NCBI GenBank assembly: GCA_017469955.1
Contig: JAFUFJ010000020.1
Location: forward strand, 1 to 64,000
DNA: 64,000 nucleotides
Direction of reading: 5' to 3'
From: Prevotella sp.
GTDB lineage: Bacteria; Bacteroidota; Bacteroidia; Bacteroidales; Bacteroidaceae
Shown here: positions 8,025-17,193 of the stretch, piece after piece
How positions within the stretch are numbered: position 1 is the stretch's first letter
Layout: every line of letters starts with the position of its first letter
The notes under the pieces: model-generated
Told to the model about the DNA's origin: nothing
Databases searched by the model: none
The model's input: only the letters and a program-made list of their open reading frames with translations
Program-made: the position numbers and the translations under genes

Positions 8025-8101
8025 AGTAAAATTCCCCTATGCCGTACACTTGTCCGTGTGAATTTTATGTTATTTTACGGATTTCCTGCACAGAGGCTGC
8101 C

Positions 8102-8211
8102 GAGAAAGCTAAGAGTTTAGCCCGAGAAGTCTATGACTTATGAACAATAAACCTTAGCTTTCTCACCCTTAACCCATAGACTTCTCGGGGTGAAAGGATA
8201 GCTTTCTCAGG
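8102..8211 (+). repeat. family A 22-bp-pitch array, copy A1 (5 units)
   Basis: Five units of exactly 22 bp begin at 8102, 8124, 8146, 8168 and 8190. Units 1-2 open with GAGAA; units 3-5 carry TTCTC at unit positions 15-19. Units 2 and 4 contain a perfect 12-bp inverted pair (GAGAAGTCTATG and CATAGACTTCTC). It lies between the divergent luxS and GH127-fusion genes. Confidence 0.9.
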
Positions 8212-8272
8212 AAGACGGGAACGTGGAAAGGCGGAGAACGGACGATTTACTGCGAAAAGTTATGGCCAATTA

Positions 8273-8304
8273 TTTGGCTCATCGCAAAAATAATAGTAAA
8301 TTTG
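8273..8304 (+). promoter_or_regulatory. promoter of the ribose-salvage operon
   Basis: TTTG (8273-8276), 20-bp spacer, TAAATTTG (8297-8304). Good Bacteroidetes promoter ~70 bp upstream of the fusion gene's ATG. Confidence 0.7.
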
Positions 8305-8375
8305 CAGCAATGTTAGCCTCGTGAACATGCTCCGCTTGTTCTGCGACATACTATACGATCAGATACCTGAAACTT

Positions 8376-11300
8376 ATGGAAAAACCATCGACCACACAGC
8401 ATTCCCATCGGCCTGCATTCCACTTGTTGTACGCCCTGGGGCTTTTTGCCAGTATCTTTCTTTCCTGCCACGCCCCGGCTAAAGCCCAAACGGCGAGGAT
8501 GACGCTGCGAGGAGCCATGGGCGAACGCTATGAAGCCAACCTGCAGAACTGGCTGTTGCAGGCTCCTTTTGCCAATCCGGGCATGACAGAAATGTACTTC
8601 AGGCGCAACGCATCTCACCAGCCTATTGTGCCTTGGTATGGTGAGTTCTCGGGTAAATACCTGACGAGTGCGGCCCTTGCCTACGCCATGCAACCCGACG
8701 AACGATTGAGACAAGCCGTCGACTATGTGGTCGGAAGACTGGCTGAAGCGCAAGACTCCGACGGCTATCTCGGCGTGTGGTCCGACGAGAAAAAGCTGGC
8801 AGGCATGGCTCCCGGACACGGAAAGACATGGGACGTCTGGGCCCATTACCACAACATGCTGGGGCTCTTCTACTGGTATAAAGCCACCCATGACGAGCAG
8901 GCTCTGCAGGTCTTACGCAAAGCAGCCGACTGTCTGTACCAGTATTTCTGCGTCAACGGCCACGACCTTGACGAGGCAAAAGACGGTACCGACGCAGCCG
9001 TCGGCCACATCTTCGCCCTGCTATACAATCACTGTTCGCGCGAGGAACGCTATATGAAGATGGTCGAAAAGACGCTGCACACGTTCGCTTCCGAACAAGG
9101 AGGCGACTACTTCCGCAGCGGTCTTGAGGGAGTTCCGTTCTACAAGATGAAGCGCCGACGCTGGGAATGCCTGCATGCCGTCGAGACAATCCGCGAGATG
9201 TACGACATCAGTGGCGACGAGACCTACCGGAAAGCCTTTGAAAACATCTGGAGAAGCATCGCCGAATACGACCGCCACAACACCGGAGGTTTCTCGTCAG
9301 GCGAAGCAGCCTGCGGCAATCCCTACGACACTCGTGCCATAGAAACCTGCTGCACCATCGCCTGGATGGCACTGACAATCGACATGCTCAGCCTGACTCA
9401 CGACCCTAAAGTGGCCGACGAACTGGAACTGTCTACATGGAATGCGTTCCTGGGAGCACAGCATCCTTCCGGACGCAGCTTCACCTACAACACGCCAATG
9501 CTGGGCGACAAGAAGGCAAGTGCTCACGACATCGTCTTTCAATCCGTTGCCGGAAGTCCCGAACTGAACTGCTGCTCGGTGAACGGACCACGCGGTTTTG
9601 GAATGATTGGACAATGGGCCGTCACCAGCAACGACAAGATTCTCACCGTCAACTACTATGGCGAGTCATCCACAACCATCGACCATGACGGCGGAGAAGT
9701 CAGCGTGTTGCAGACCGGAAACTATCCCTTTGACAAGGACATCCACCTGCAATTCTCAACAGGAAAAGCCATCAAGACCCTTTGCTTGCGCATTCCCGCA
9801 TGGTCGAAAGAGACCATTCTTACCCTAAACGGGAAGCCTATGAAAGACGTGTGTGCAGGCACTTACTACACGATGCACGACATCCGTGACAACGACCAGA
9901 TAGACATCAGCTTCGACTTCAGCCTTCATTACTGGCAGGGCGACCGCGAACTCCACGGGAGAACAGCCATCTATCTCGGGCCGATTCTGCTGACTTGCGA
10001 CCAGCGATTCGAACCCCTCACGACCGACTCCCTACCCTCTCTTGAACTCTCTTCTATTGAAACCGAGCCACTCGACCCGTCAGCATGCCCATGGCCGCAA
10101 CCCTATCTGCTGGTCAAGGCTACCGACAGCAAGGGACACCAGCTCACGCTCTGCGACTTTGCCAGTGCCGGTCAGGCCGGAACAAGCTACACATCATGGC
10201 TTCCTACCCTGCCCTTGCTGCCCGTTTCCACAGGCATTATGCAGTGGAAAGACCGCCTTCCCGTGCAAGAACAGCAAGGAAAGCGCATCACACTCAGCAA
10301 GACAGTCCTCAAAGATAAGATCAGAGGCGGATGGGCTGGGCAAACTATCGGCTGCGCATATGGCGGACCTACGGAGTTCTGCTACCGTGGAATCATGATA
10401 GATGACAGCATCAACATCGCCTACCCCGAGCACCATCTGCAGTATTTCTATGACAAAGTTCCGGGACTCTACGACGACATCTACATGGATTTGACCTTCG
10501 TCGACGTGTTCAACCGTCTCGGTCTTGATGCGCCAGTCGACTCTTTCGCCACCGCTTTTGCCTATGCAAAATACCCGCTTTGGCATGCCAACCAAGCCGG
10601 ACGATACAACATTCAGCAGGGCATCATGCCCCCATCTTCGGGTTATTGGAAAAACAACCCGCACGCCGATTGTATCGATTACCAGATTGAAAGTGACTAT
10701 GCTGGCCTTATGACACCAGGAATGCCAAACGAAGCATCAAGGATTAGCGACAAGATCGGCCACATAATGAACTATGGAGACGGCTGGTATGGGGGCATAT
10801 TTGTTGGCGCAATGTATTCACTTTCCTTTGTATACAGCAACATCGAGACCATCGTTACTCAGGCGTTGAAGACCATTCCTCAGCGTAGTAAGTTCCATCA
10901 ATGCCTCAGCGACGTACTGAAATGGTACCATGAAGATCCCAAAGATTGGAAACGGGCATGGAGACTTTACAACGAGAAATGGGCCGAAGATGTGGGATGT
11001 CCCGAACTGACCATCGAACCAGGGAATATCGATGCGACGATGAACTCGGCCTATGTCGCCATAGGACTGCTCTATGGACACGGCGATTTCGGCAGGACTC
11101 TCGAGATTGCCACTCGTTGTGGTCAGGATTCTGACTGCAATCCGTCGACGGCAGGGGGCATCTTAGCCACCATGATGGGCTACAGTCATCTCCCAGAATC
11201 GTGGATGCCCAACCTGAGAGAGGTCGAGGATCGCAACCTTGCCTATACAGACATGTCGCTCAGCAAGGCCACCGATATCGTGTACAGACTGGCCCTTGAA

Positions 11301-11705
11301 GAGGTTGAACGCAATGGAGGAACCGTCGATGATGAGACGGTTACTATCAAGATTCAGCAGCCAAGAGCCGTAAGACTCGAACAGGGATTCACGGGATTGC
11401 ATCCCTTTCTGCTTGACAAAGACCGGGAACTCACGTCGGCAACCCTGTCCTTTGACGGCCACGCCATTGCCGTTTACGGCCAAGTTTCGTGTGCCGACAA
11501 GGACTATGAAGCGCAGCTGGAAGTCACAGTTGACGGGCATATCGACCGCATCATGACGCTTCCCGTCGCCTTCCTTCGTCGCTCGGCTGATGCTATTTAC
11601 TGGAACTACGACCTCGAAAAGGGGCATCATACCGTCACTTTCCGATTGCTGAATCCGCACGAAGACGCGAAAATCAACGCCCGTAAGATAATTGCTTATA
11701 ATTAG
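8376..11705 (+). CDS. secreted GH127-type glycosidase fused to ADP-ribosylglycohydrolase
   Basis: 1109 residues. The hydrophobic N-terminus is an export signal, with either a lipobox-like FLSC (Cys31) or signal peptidase I cleavage near 38. Residues ~40-640 form a GH127/DUF1680 barrel plus sandwich, the family of beta-L-arabinofuranosidases. Its zinc/nucleophile residues are visible: E323-T-C325 and C399-C400 in LNCCSVNG. Residues ~645-945 are an ADP-ribosylglycohydrolase (DraG/ARH) domain starting KIRGGWAGQTIGCAYGG, with DDSIN, YDDIYMD and the metal motif RCGQDSDCNPSTAGG (914-928). A C-terminal beta domain (~970-1109) may bind carbohydrate. A ribokinase and a permease follow at 6 and 12 bp spacing, so a ribofuranoside is the likely substrate. 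Both catalytic domains look intact; the precise substrate is inference. Confidence 0.85.
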   Translation: MEKPSTTQHSHRPAFHLLYALGLFASIFLSCHAPAKAQTARMTLRGAMGERYEANLQNWLLQAPFANPGMTEMYFRRNASHQPIVPWYGEFSGKYLTSAALAYAMQPDERLRQAVDYVVGRLAEAQDSDGYLGVWSDEKKLAGMAPGHGKTWDVWAHYHNMLGLFYWYKATHDEQALQVLRKAADCLYQYFCVNGHDLDEAKDGTDAAVGHIFALLYNHCSREERYMKMVEKTLHTFASEQGGDYFRSGLEGVPFYKMKRRRWECLHAVETIREMYDISGDETYRKAFENIWRSIAEYDRHNTGGFSSGEAACGNPYDTRAIETCCTIAWMALTIDMLSLTHDPKVADELELSTWNAFLGAQHPSGRSFTYNTPMLGDKKASAHDIVFQSVAGSPELNCCSVNGPRGFGMIGQWAVTSNDKILTVNYYGESSTTIDHDGGEVSVLQTGNYPFDKDIHLQFSTGKAIKTLCLRIPAWSKETILTLNGKPMKDVCAGTYYTMHDIRDNDQIDISFDFSLHYWQGDRELHGRTAIYLGPILLTCDQRFEPLTTDSLPSLELSSIETEPLDPSACPWPQPYLLVKATDSKGHQLTLCDFASAGQAGTSYTSWLPTLPLLPVSTGIMQWKDRLPVQEQQGKRITLSKTVLKDKIRGGWAGQTIGCAYGGPTEFCYRGIMIDDSINIAYPEHHLQYFYDKVPGLYDDIYMDLTFVDVFNRLGLDAPVDSFATAFAYAKYPLWHANQAGRYNIQQGIMPPSSGYWKNNPHADCIDYQIESDYAGLMTPGMPNEASRISDKIGHIMNYGDGWYGGIFVGAMYSLSFVYSNIETIVTQALKTIPQRSKFHQCLSDVLKWYHEDPKDWKRAWRLYNEKWAEDVGCPELTIEPGNIDATMNSAYVAIGLLYGHGDFGRTLEIATRCGQDSDCNPSTAGGILATMMGYSHLPESWMPNLREVEDRNLAYTDMSLSKATDIVYRLALEEVERNGGTVDDETVTIKIQQPRAVRLEQGFTGLHPFLLDKDRELTSATLSFDGHAIAVYGQVSCADKDYEAQLEVTVDGHIDRIMTLPVAFLRRSADAIYWNYDLEKGHHTVTFRLLNPHEDAKINARKIIAYN

Positions 11706-11711
11706 AAAGGT

Positions 11712-12635
11712 ATGGAAAGAAAGAAGAAAATCGTTGTAGTCGGCAGCTTCAACACCGACCTTGTCATCTCAACCGACCGCCATCCTCGCCCGGGAGAGAC
11801 CCTCATCGGACATGGTTTCATGGCCAATTTCGGCGGAAAAGGAGCCAATCAAGCCGTAGCTGCAGCCCGTTTGGGAGGCGATGTGGCCTTCGTTGCCTGC
11901 ATGGGTCGCGACGCATATGGGCAACAAGGACTTGAACACTTGGAGAAAGAGGGCGTCGACACGACCCATATCACTCGATCAGAGCAGCAGCCAACAGGCA
12001 TTGCCGTCATCACGGTTGATGCCAAAGGCGAGAATACCATCATCGTAGACAGCGGTGCGAACGGGCTGCTTTCGCCCGAGGACATCCACCAGTCTGCCGA
12101 CGTGTTCAGCCAGGCGTCGATCATATTGATGCAGCTTGAGACCCCGATACCTGCCCTTACCGAGGCAGCACGCTTAGGAAAGCAGCACGGAGCCCTTATC
12201 GTTCTCAACCCTGCTCCGGCACCAAAGACGCCCTTACCTCTTGAACTGCTGCAGCATGTCGACCTGCTTATTCCCAACCAAACCGAAGCTGAAAGCATCA
12301 GCGGCATTGCCGTCGGCGACCTATCTTCGGCCCAATCAGCCATTGAACGGTTAAGAACGATGGGCATCAACAACACCATCATCACCATGGGAAGCCAAGG
12401 AGCATCGCTGATGGAGGATGGAGAAATCAGGCTGATAGCCTCCTATCCTGCCCATGTAGTCGACACAACGGCAGCCGGAGACACCTTCTGTGGAGCCCTC
12501 TGTACGGCTCTTTCCGAAGGAAAAACGATGGCCGAAGCGGCCGACTTCGCCTGCAAAGCCTCCTCGATCACTGTCTCGCGCAAGGGTGCCCAGCAGTCAT
12601 TGCCCTATCGAAAAGAAATCAATCTCAACCATTAA
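11712..12635 (+). CDS. rbsK: ribokinase (PfkB family)
   Basis: 307 residues, normal for ribokinase, which phosphorylates D-ribose to ribose 5-phosphate with ATP in the cytoplasm. PfkB signature 1 is GGKGANQA at 41-48 preceded by FNTDLV (substrate Asp16). NQTEAE (189-194) is the nucleotide/Mg region, and signature 2 DTTAAGDTF (251-259) holds the catalytic base Asp257. The set GGKGANQA plus NQTEAE is typical of ribokinase rather than fructokinase or adenosine kinase. It begins 6 bp after the fusion enzyme and is followed 12 bp later by the permease, so the three form one operon. Confidence 0.9.
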   Translation: MERKKKIVVVGSFNTDLVISTDRHPRPGETLIGHGFMANFGGKGANQAVAAARLGGDVAFVACMGRDAYGQQGLEHLEKEGVDTTHITRSEQQPTGIAVITVDAKGENTIIVDSGANGLLSPEDIHQSADVFSQASIILMQLETPIPALTEAARLGKQHGALIVLNPAPAPKTPLPLELLQHVDLLIPNQTEAESISGIAVGDLSSAQSAIERLRTMGINNTIITMGSQGASLMEDGEIRLIASYPAHVVDTTAAGDTFCGALCTALSEGKTMAEAADFACKASSITVSRKGAQQSLPYRKEINLNH

Positions 12636-12647
12636 AAATAAGAAACT

Positions 12648-13652
12648 ATGTTTATTGTCAACAGTTATTTCCTTGCCGTCGTGCTCTGCGTGGTCACGAT
12701 GTTGTGCTGGGGTTCCTGGGGAAACACCCAGAAGCTGGCCGCCAAGAACTGGCGTTACGAGTTGTTCTATTGGGACTATGTCATAGGCATCGTTCTGTTC
12801 TCGCTCTTAATGGGCTTTACGCTGGGCAGTCACGGCAGCGAAGGCCGCGGCTTCGTGGCCGACTTACAGCAGCTTGCGCCAGCAGCCTTCTTGAGTGCGC
12901 TGCTGGGTGGCGTGATCTTCAATGCCTCCAACATCCTGCTTTCCACCTCAGTCTCGCTGGCAGGCATGTCGGTAGCCTTCCCCATTGGTGTGGGTCTGGC
13001 CCTTGTTCTCGGAGTCTTCAACACTTATTTCTTTGCTCCGAAGGGCGACCCTGTTACTCTTTTTGCCGGTGTAGCCTTAGTGGTGTTGGCCATCATCTTC
13101 AACGGAATGGCTGCAGCCAAGGCCCAGAAGTCTGACGACAGCCACAAGAAGAAAGGCATCGTCATTGCCATCATTGCCGGTATACTGATGTCGCTGTTCT
13201 ATCGTTTCGTAGCTGCTGCCATGGATCTCAGCGACTTTGCCCACCCAGCAGAAGGCAAAGCCACGCCCTACACTGCGTTCTTTATCTTCGCCCTTGGCAT
13301 CTTTGTCAGCAATTTTGTCTTCAACACCTATGTCATGCGCCGTCCGTTTGTGGGCGAGCCTGTCAGCTATAGCACCTATTTCAAGGGCTCACTCAGCACC
13401 CATTGCGTAGGCGTGCTCGGCGGTTTTGTGTGGGGACTTGGCACATTGCTCAGCTATATCTGTGCCGGAAAGGCCGGAGCTGCCGTCTCCTATGCACTCG
13501 GTCAAGGCGCACCAATGATAGCCGCGGCGTGGGGAGTGTTCATCTGGAAGGAGTTCAAGGGTGGCGGACGTGAAGTCAACCGCCTGCTGACGCTGATGTT
13601 CATCCTCTTCATTGCCGGACTCAGTCTTATCGTCATATCGGGCGGAAGCTAA
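12648..13652 (+). CDS. sugar permease of the GRP/RhaT-like (DMT) group, probable ribose importer
   Basis: 334 residues with about ten hydrophobic transmembrane helices and no signal peptide. It belongs to the glucose/ribose-uptake and rhamnose-permease branch of the drug/metabolite transporters: early WGSWGNTQKLA, ASNILLSTSVSLAGMSVAFPIGVGLALV in the middle, and ALGQGAPMIAAAWGVFIWKEFKG near the end. A central charged loop (SDDSHKKKG) separates two five-helix halves. Its position after a ribokinase in a three-gene operon argues for ribose uptake across the inner membrane. Rhamnose or another pentose cannot be excluded from sequence alone. Confidence 0.8.
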   Translation: MFIVNSYFLAVVLCVVTMLCWGSWGNTQKLAAKNWRYELFYWDYVIGIVLFSLLMGFTLGSHGSEGRGFVADLQQLAPAAFLSALLGGVIFNASNILLSTSVSLAGMSVAFPIGVGLALVLGVFNTYFFAPKGDPVTLFAGVALVVLAIIFNGMAAAKAQKSDDSHKKKGIVIAIIAGILMSLFYRFVAAAMDLSDFAHPAEGKATPYTAFFIFALGIFVSNFVFNTYVMRRPFVGEPVSYSTYFKGSLSTHCVGVLGGFVWGLGTLLSYICAGKAGAAVSYALGQGAPMIAAAWGVFIWKEFKGGGREVNRLLTLMFILFIAGLSLIVISGGS

Positions 13653-13684
13653 GCCGTCAGCTCCGCATGCCTTATCCGTCACGA

Positions 13685-13727
13685 CGGGCTGCCCTGCCAT
13701 TCATGCAGAGCAGCCCGCTTCTTTTCT
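13685..13727 (+). terminator. terminator of the ribose-salvage operon
   Basis: 8-bp stem CGGGCTGC / GCAGCCCG (13685-13692 with 13710-13717) followed by CTTCTTTTC. Confidence 0.65.
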
Positions 13728-13751
13728 CAGGACATCCCTTGCTCTCTCCTC

Positions 13752-13839
13752 TGTACACCATAGATGTATGCTCCATACACCTATGGAATATCGACCGTAC
13801 ATCTGCCGTGTATGGTGTGTACACGTGAGATATACGGCC
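13752..13839 (+). repeat. family B 22-bp-pitch array, copy B1 (4 units)
   Basis: Four 22-bp units start at 13752, 13774, 13796 and 13818. Each has TACA at unit positions 3-6, with TGTA or TATA at 14-17 in most. It is nearly identical to B2 (16418-16505), in the same orientation. It lies between the convergent permease and TlpA-like genes. Confidence 0.85.
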
Positions 13840-13949
13840 GTGGCATGTGCATCTTCTTCAGCACATCGCCATACAAGCTCCAGCAAATTCTTCTGTGTTT
13901 TCCGTGGGCATCATAACGACAAACGGGCAGAGACCATGCCACTCAACGG

Positions 13950-16349
13950 CTATTCCGCCGTTTTTCCCGTCAACTGTTCCACCAATCGTGCCAGACCTTC
14001 AAGGTCGCTTGGGTCGGCATTGACATCGAGTATGTTGCCCTCGGCATCGACAAGCCGGTAAGACGGGAAGCCAGTCACCTTCAGGAAGTGCTCAATGGCC
14101 GTCTGCTGGTCTATGGGAAGGTTGTAATGTGCGATATTGTCGCCCGTGAGATCGTATTCCTTGATGACCTGTCGCCAAGAGGCATCTTCCGACCGATTGG
14201 CAAGATAAAGGTACACCATGTCATAGGGTGCGAGCCTCTGATATACTTCCTTACTGTGAGAGAGGGCCTCCTTGCACGGAGCACACCACGTTCCCCATAC
14301 GTCGATTAGGATGACATGTCCGCGATAAGGCTCAAGTATCTTCCGCAGGATGGCCTCGCCACTGGTCATCTCTGCTACGCCGTCAGCCGGTTTCAGACTC
14401 TTCGACGTGGAAATGTCCCTATGCTGTATGGCGATGTATTTGTCGTTGAGCTGCCTTATTTGCTCAACAGCTGAGGGGATTTTGATTTCCTCTTCGGCAT
14501 ACTTCAGATAGGTCTTTGGTAGAGGCTGGCGCGTGCCGTCAATGTAGTTCAGCAGGTATCGGGTCAAGTAAATGTCGCGTAGCTGCCGATCATCACTCAC
14601 CGACTCTGCGACATCAGCGGTATTTCTCAGTTCCTTTGTATACAGTTCTTGCTCTAAAAGGCCGATGTTGCGCTGGATAAACGCCGTTGCCTCTGCCACG
14701 GTATCATTGGCATTGAAGGCATTGACGACAGCCTGTACCTCCTCGCTTCCTTGCGCTTTCTGCAGATTACTTTGTATCTCATCCTCGAGCCTGGCATATT
14801 CTCTCAGCGTATTCCACTCCGCTTCTGTGACAGAGAGCTTGCCTTCCTGCTCCAGTTTCCTCACCACATTCAGGGTCATGTTGCCGTCATGACGTTCGCG
14901 GGTCATCCGTATCTGCTCAAGATAGTCGTCCATGAAAGTCGAGAAGTCTCGGTAGAGCGTGTAAGGACGACGGGCCTTCGTCCACAGACTGTCAGTCACA
15001 AAGTTCATGTAAGGTTCGGGAAGACGCCATTCCGGTACGGCATAAAGTGCCTGCATCAGCGACTCTCCTTGACTGGTATCGTAATCTCCCTCCACGTAAT
15101 CGCCATACCTTGCCGAGAGGTTGGGGTGCTCTTGCAGGCGTGTTTCCAGCTCGTTCACGGCCGCATGCTTCACGCTGTCAACCTTGATTTTGAAATCCAT
15201 CACGTCTGCTTTGCCACGCTCGCTGTGGCTGATGCGTTGTGTCAGCCATGCGCGTGGGTAAGCCAACAGTTCGTTTTGCAGCCTACAGTCCGAGCCCATG
15301 AACAAGCGTTGCCCGGTTTTTCCGTCGTAAAGGAAGAAGTAAGTCTCACCCGGTTCCAGCATCGACCACATCTGTATTCGGTGCCAATCGATGAAAACCT
15401 CCGAGGAATTGAGCAGCGGTATCTTCAGCGAGAAGCGTCCGAGCGAGTCAATTGGGGCAAACACATTCTCCTGTTCGCCGGAGAAGATGTTGGTATATGT
15501 TATCTCAAACTCGCGACCGTCACGCCACATCTGCCCGTGCATGTCTTTATACCAGCCGATAAACGTCACGCTGTCAGCCATTTGAAAGCCAGTGTCCTTG
15601 AAGCCTTTGCGCAGGTCTTTCGTGGGATAGTCGGGCAAAGTTGCCGATGTAATCATGCTGCACTTGACGGGTTTTCCCCCTCCTATCGTGATATTCCTCA
15701 AGCCATGCTTTTCTCTTCCCACGCTAATTTGCAACCGTTCGCCGGTTGTCTTGTCGACGACTTTCAGCACATAAACCCCGTTCTTCTCAGTCTGTCCGAC
15801 GATGTCGTAGAGCTTACAGCCGCAGACGACTGCCTCACGTGCGAAGCCTATGAGCCATTCGCCCGTGGCTTCGCTGCGCCAATAGGTATCAGTAAGGCCT
15901 TCCGGCTGATAGGAAGTGCTGTGGATGCCGTGGAGAACCCACCCTCCGGGTTCTTCCATGTCGAAGATTTCCGTGCCGGAAGGCAGCGGTTCGAAGGTCA
16001 GAAGAAAGTCTGTCTTCCCGCTCTCCGGCATATAATAGTGCTCGCCAAGGGTGATTCCTGTGGCTTGCTTCACGGCATATTGCCGGCCGTCAGCCACAAG
16101 AACCGTGTTTGCGTTCATCCGTATCCACATGTGAGGTGGGTAGTCAACATGCAAGGAAACCTCCGTCCTGTCGGCAAACATCGCCACATGCGTTACTTTA
16201 ATCACAGGGGAATTGCTCCAGCCGACGGCCACATCGTCCCACACTTTTCCGGCCGTTCCATCTTGGGCCTGCGACACTATACATGCCGACAGCAGTGCTG
16301 TCAGCAGAAGAATCTTCCTTGTTGTCATCTGTCTTATTCTCGTTTTCAA
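13950..16349 (-). CDS. large secreted TlpA-like thioredoxin protein
   Basis: 799 residues. The annotated ATG could be replaced by the one 7 codons in (MTTRKILLLTALL), giving a cleaner signal peptide that ends at SQAQ. After an N-terminal ~230-residue beta-rich region comes a DUF4369-like domain (~240-340) with IDSLGRFSLKIPLL. A long helical stretch follows, then a C-terminal thioredoxin fold with WCAPC at 688-692 in LIDVWGTWCAPCKEA and a cis-Pro GFPSYRLV. It is a larger relative of the protein at 5124-6806. It is flanked by two near-identical family B arrays in direct orientation. The 590-codon open frame on the opposite strand is a shadow of its codon use. Confidence 0.85.
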   Translation of the reverse strand: MKTRIRQMTTRKILLLTALLSACIVSQAQDGTAGKVWDDVAVGWSNSPVIKVTHVAMFADRTEVSLHVDYPPHMWIRMNANTVLVADGRQYAVKQATGITLGEHYYMPESGKTDFLLTFEPLPSGTEIFDMEEPGGWVLHGIHSTSYQPEGLTDTYWRSEATGEWLIGFAREAVVCGCKLYDIVGQTEKNGVYVLKVVDKTTGERLQISVGREKHGLRNITIGGGKPVKCSMITSATLPDYPTKDLRKGFKDTGFQMADSVTFIGWYKDMHGQMWRDGREFEITYTNIFSGEQENVFAPIDSLGRFSLKIPLLNSSEVFIDWHRIQMWSMLEPGETYFFLYDGKTGQRLFMGSDCRLQNELLAYPRAWLTQRISHSERGKADVMDFKIKVDSVKHAAVNELETRLQEHPNLSARYGDYVEGDYDTSQGESLMQALYAVPEWRLPEPYMNFVTDSLWTKARRPYTLYRDFSTFMDDYLEQIRMTRERHDGNMTLNVVRKLEQEGKLSVTEAEWNTLREYARLEDEIQSNLQKAQGSEEVQAVVNAFNANDTVAEATAFIQRNIGLLEQELYTKELRNTADVAESVSDDRQLRDIYLTRYLLNYIDGTRQPLPKTYLKYAEEEIKIPSAVEQIRQLNDKYIAIQHRDISTSKSLKPADGVAEMTSGEAILRKILEPYRGHVILIDVWGTWCAPCKEALSHSKEVYQRLAPYDMVYLYLANRSEDASWRQVIKEYDLTGDNIAHYNLPIDQQTAIEHFLKVTGFPSYRLVDAEGNILDVNADPSDLEGLARLVEQLTGKTAE

Positions 16350-16417
16350 GAGAGTTTCCTAAAGTCTGTAAGGCAAAAGTGGCACATCGCTCAAGGTGCA
16401 TGCGTTCCATTCCTGAC

Positions 16418-16505
16418 CGTACATGGCAGATGTATGCCTCATACACCTATGGAATATCGACCGTACATCTGCCGTGTATGGTGCGTACACGTGAGATGTA
16501 CGGAC
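16418..16505 (+). repeat. family B 22-bp-pitch array, copy B2 (4 units)
   Basis: Units start at 16418, 16440, 16462 and 16484, with TACA at unit positions 3-6 in all four. Aligned with B1 over ~90 bp it has only about ten differences. Position: 5' of the large TlpA-like gene and 3' of the anti-sigma-like gene. The rest of the 340-bp gap (16350-16689) shows no gene. Confidence 0.85.
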
Positions 16506-16689
16506 GTGGTACGCGAGCCTTGACCGGTTCGTTCCACATGATGGTCACCGATTGCAAAGTTATTAAAAAGGGGGTATTTGGAGAAATTTGCTACTGACCG
16601 GGCACGGAACTTTAACATCTTTTTACCGACAGAGACCGTTTCATTCGAGCATTGCCGGCTGCAAGGACTCCAGACTGCACCCGCCAAGC

Positions 16690-17193
16690 TCAATAGGCTG
16701 CAAGCAGATCGTAGGGAATCTCGTCGCAAACGACGGAACATCCGTAGGACTCGGCGTCGCCGTCATCGCCGGTTTGCTCGCCAGTGGGACTTGCAACGTC
16801 GTTTCTTGCCGTCAGCGTTCCCAGTTCTTTTGCCGAAGCTGGGGCAACCGTCACGTATTGGGTCTGGTAGATGGTGTCACGGATGGTTTCGTAGCGTATC
16901 ACTGTATCGGTGTGCTCCACGGCCGTAGCATTGGCCAAGGCCGACTCGACCGATGGTGCCGAAGGGCGCATTCCGATGCCGAAGAGGAAGCCTATGAGGC
17001 TGGCTGCTGCAAGGAAGAGTCCCATCTTGCCGGCAGAAAGGAGCGGGCTGTCGGCCGGAACCTTGGCCGATGAGCCGCTGAACACTTCGTCAGCCGGGAA
17101 CGGACAGGGAGCCTTCATGCCGGCGTTCTGCTCGTCTTTCAGCTGCTTTGCCATCAGAATGATGTCGTCGTTGGTGATGTTATTGTTCTTCAT
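16690..17193 (-). CDS. membrane protein, probable anti-sigma factor
   Basis: 167 residues. A cytoplasmic N-terminal ~50 residues (NDDIILMAKQLKDEQNAG) is followed by one transmembrane helix at about 56-74 (KMGLFLAAASLIGFLFGIGM), then a ~90-residue outer part rich in Thr/Ala with two Cys near the end. I recognise no named domain. The gene overlaps the ECF sigma gene by 14 bp and has the single-span topology expected of a sigma regulator, so anti-sigma is the best guess from context. It is the last gene of the operon; a family B array follows. Confidence 0.6.
   Translation of the reverse strand: MKNNNITNDDIILMAKQLKDEQNAGMKAPCPFPADEVFSGSSAKVPADSPLLSAGKMGLFLAAASLIGFLFGIGMRPSAPSVESALANATAVEHTDTVIRYETIRDTIYQTQYVTVAPASAKELGTLTARNDVASPTGEQTGDDGDAESYGCSVVCDEIPYDLLAAY

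Noticed and set aside
13752-16509. Composite transposon bounded by the B arrays
   Set aside because: No transposase inside, no target-site duplication visible, and a third B copy occurs alone.
14751-16523. 590-codon open frame on the plus strand opposite the large TlpA-like gene
   Set aside because: The minus-strand gene has a signal peptide, a complete thioredoxin domain and normal codon use; the antisense frame has no family similarity and is a codon-bias shadow.
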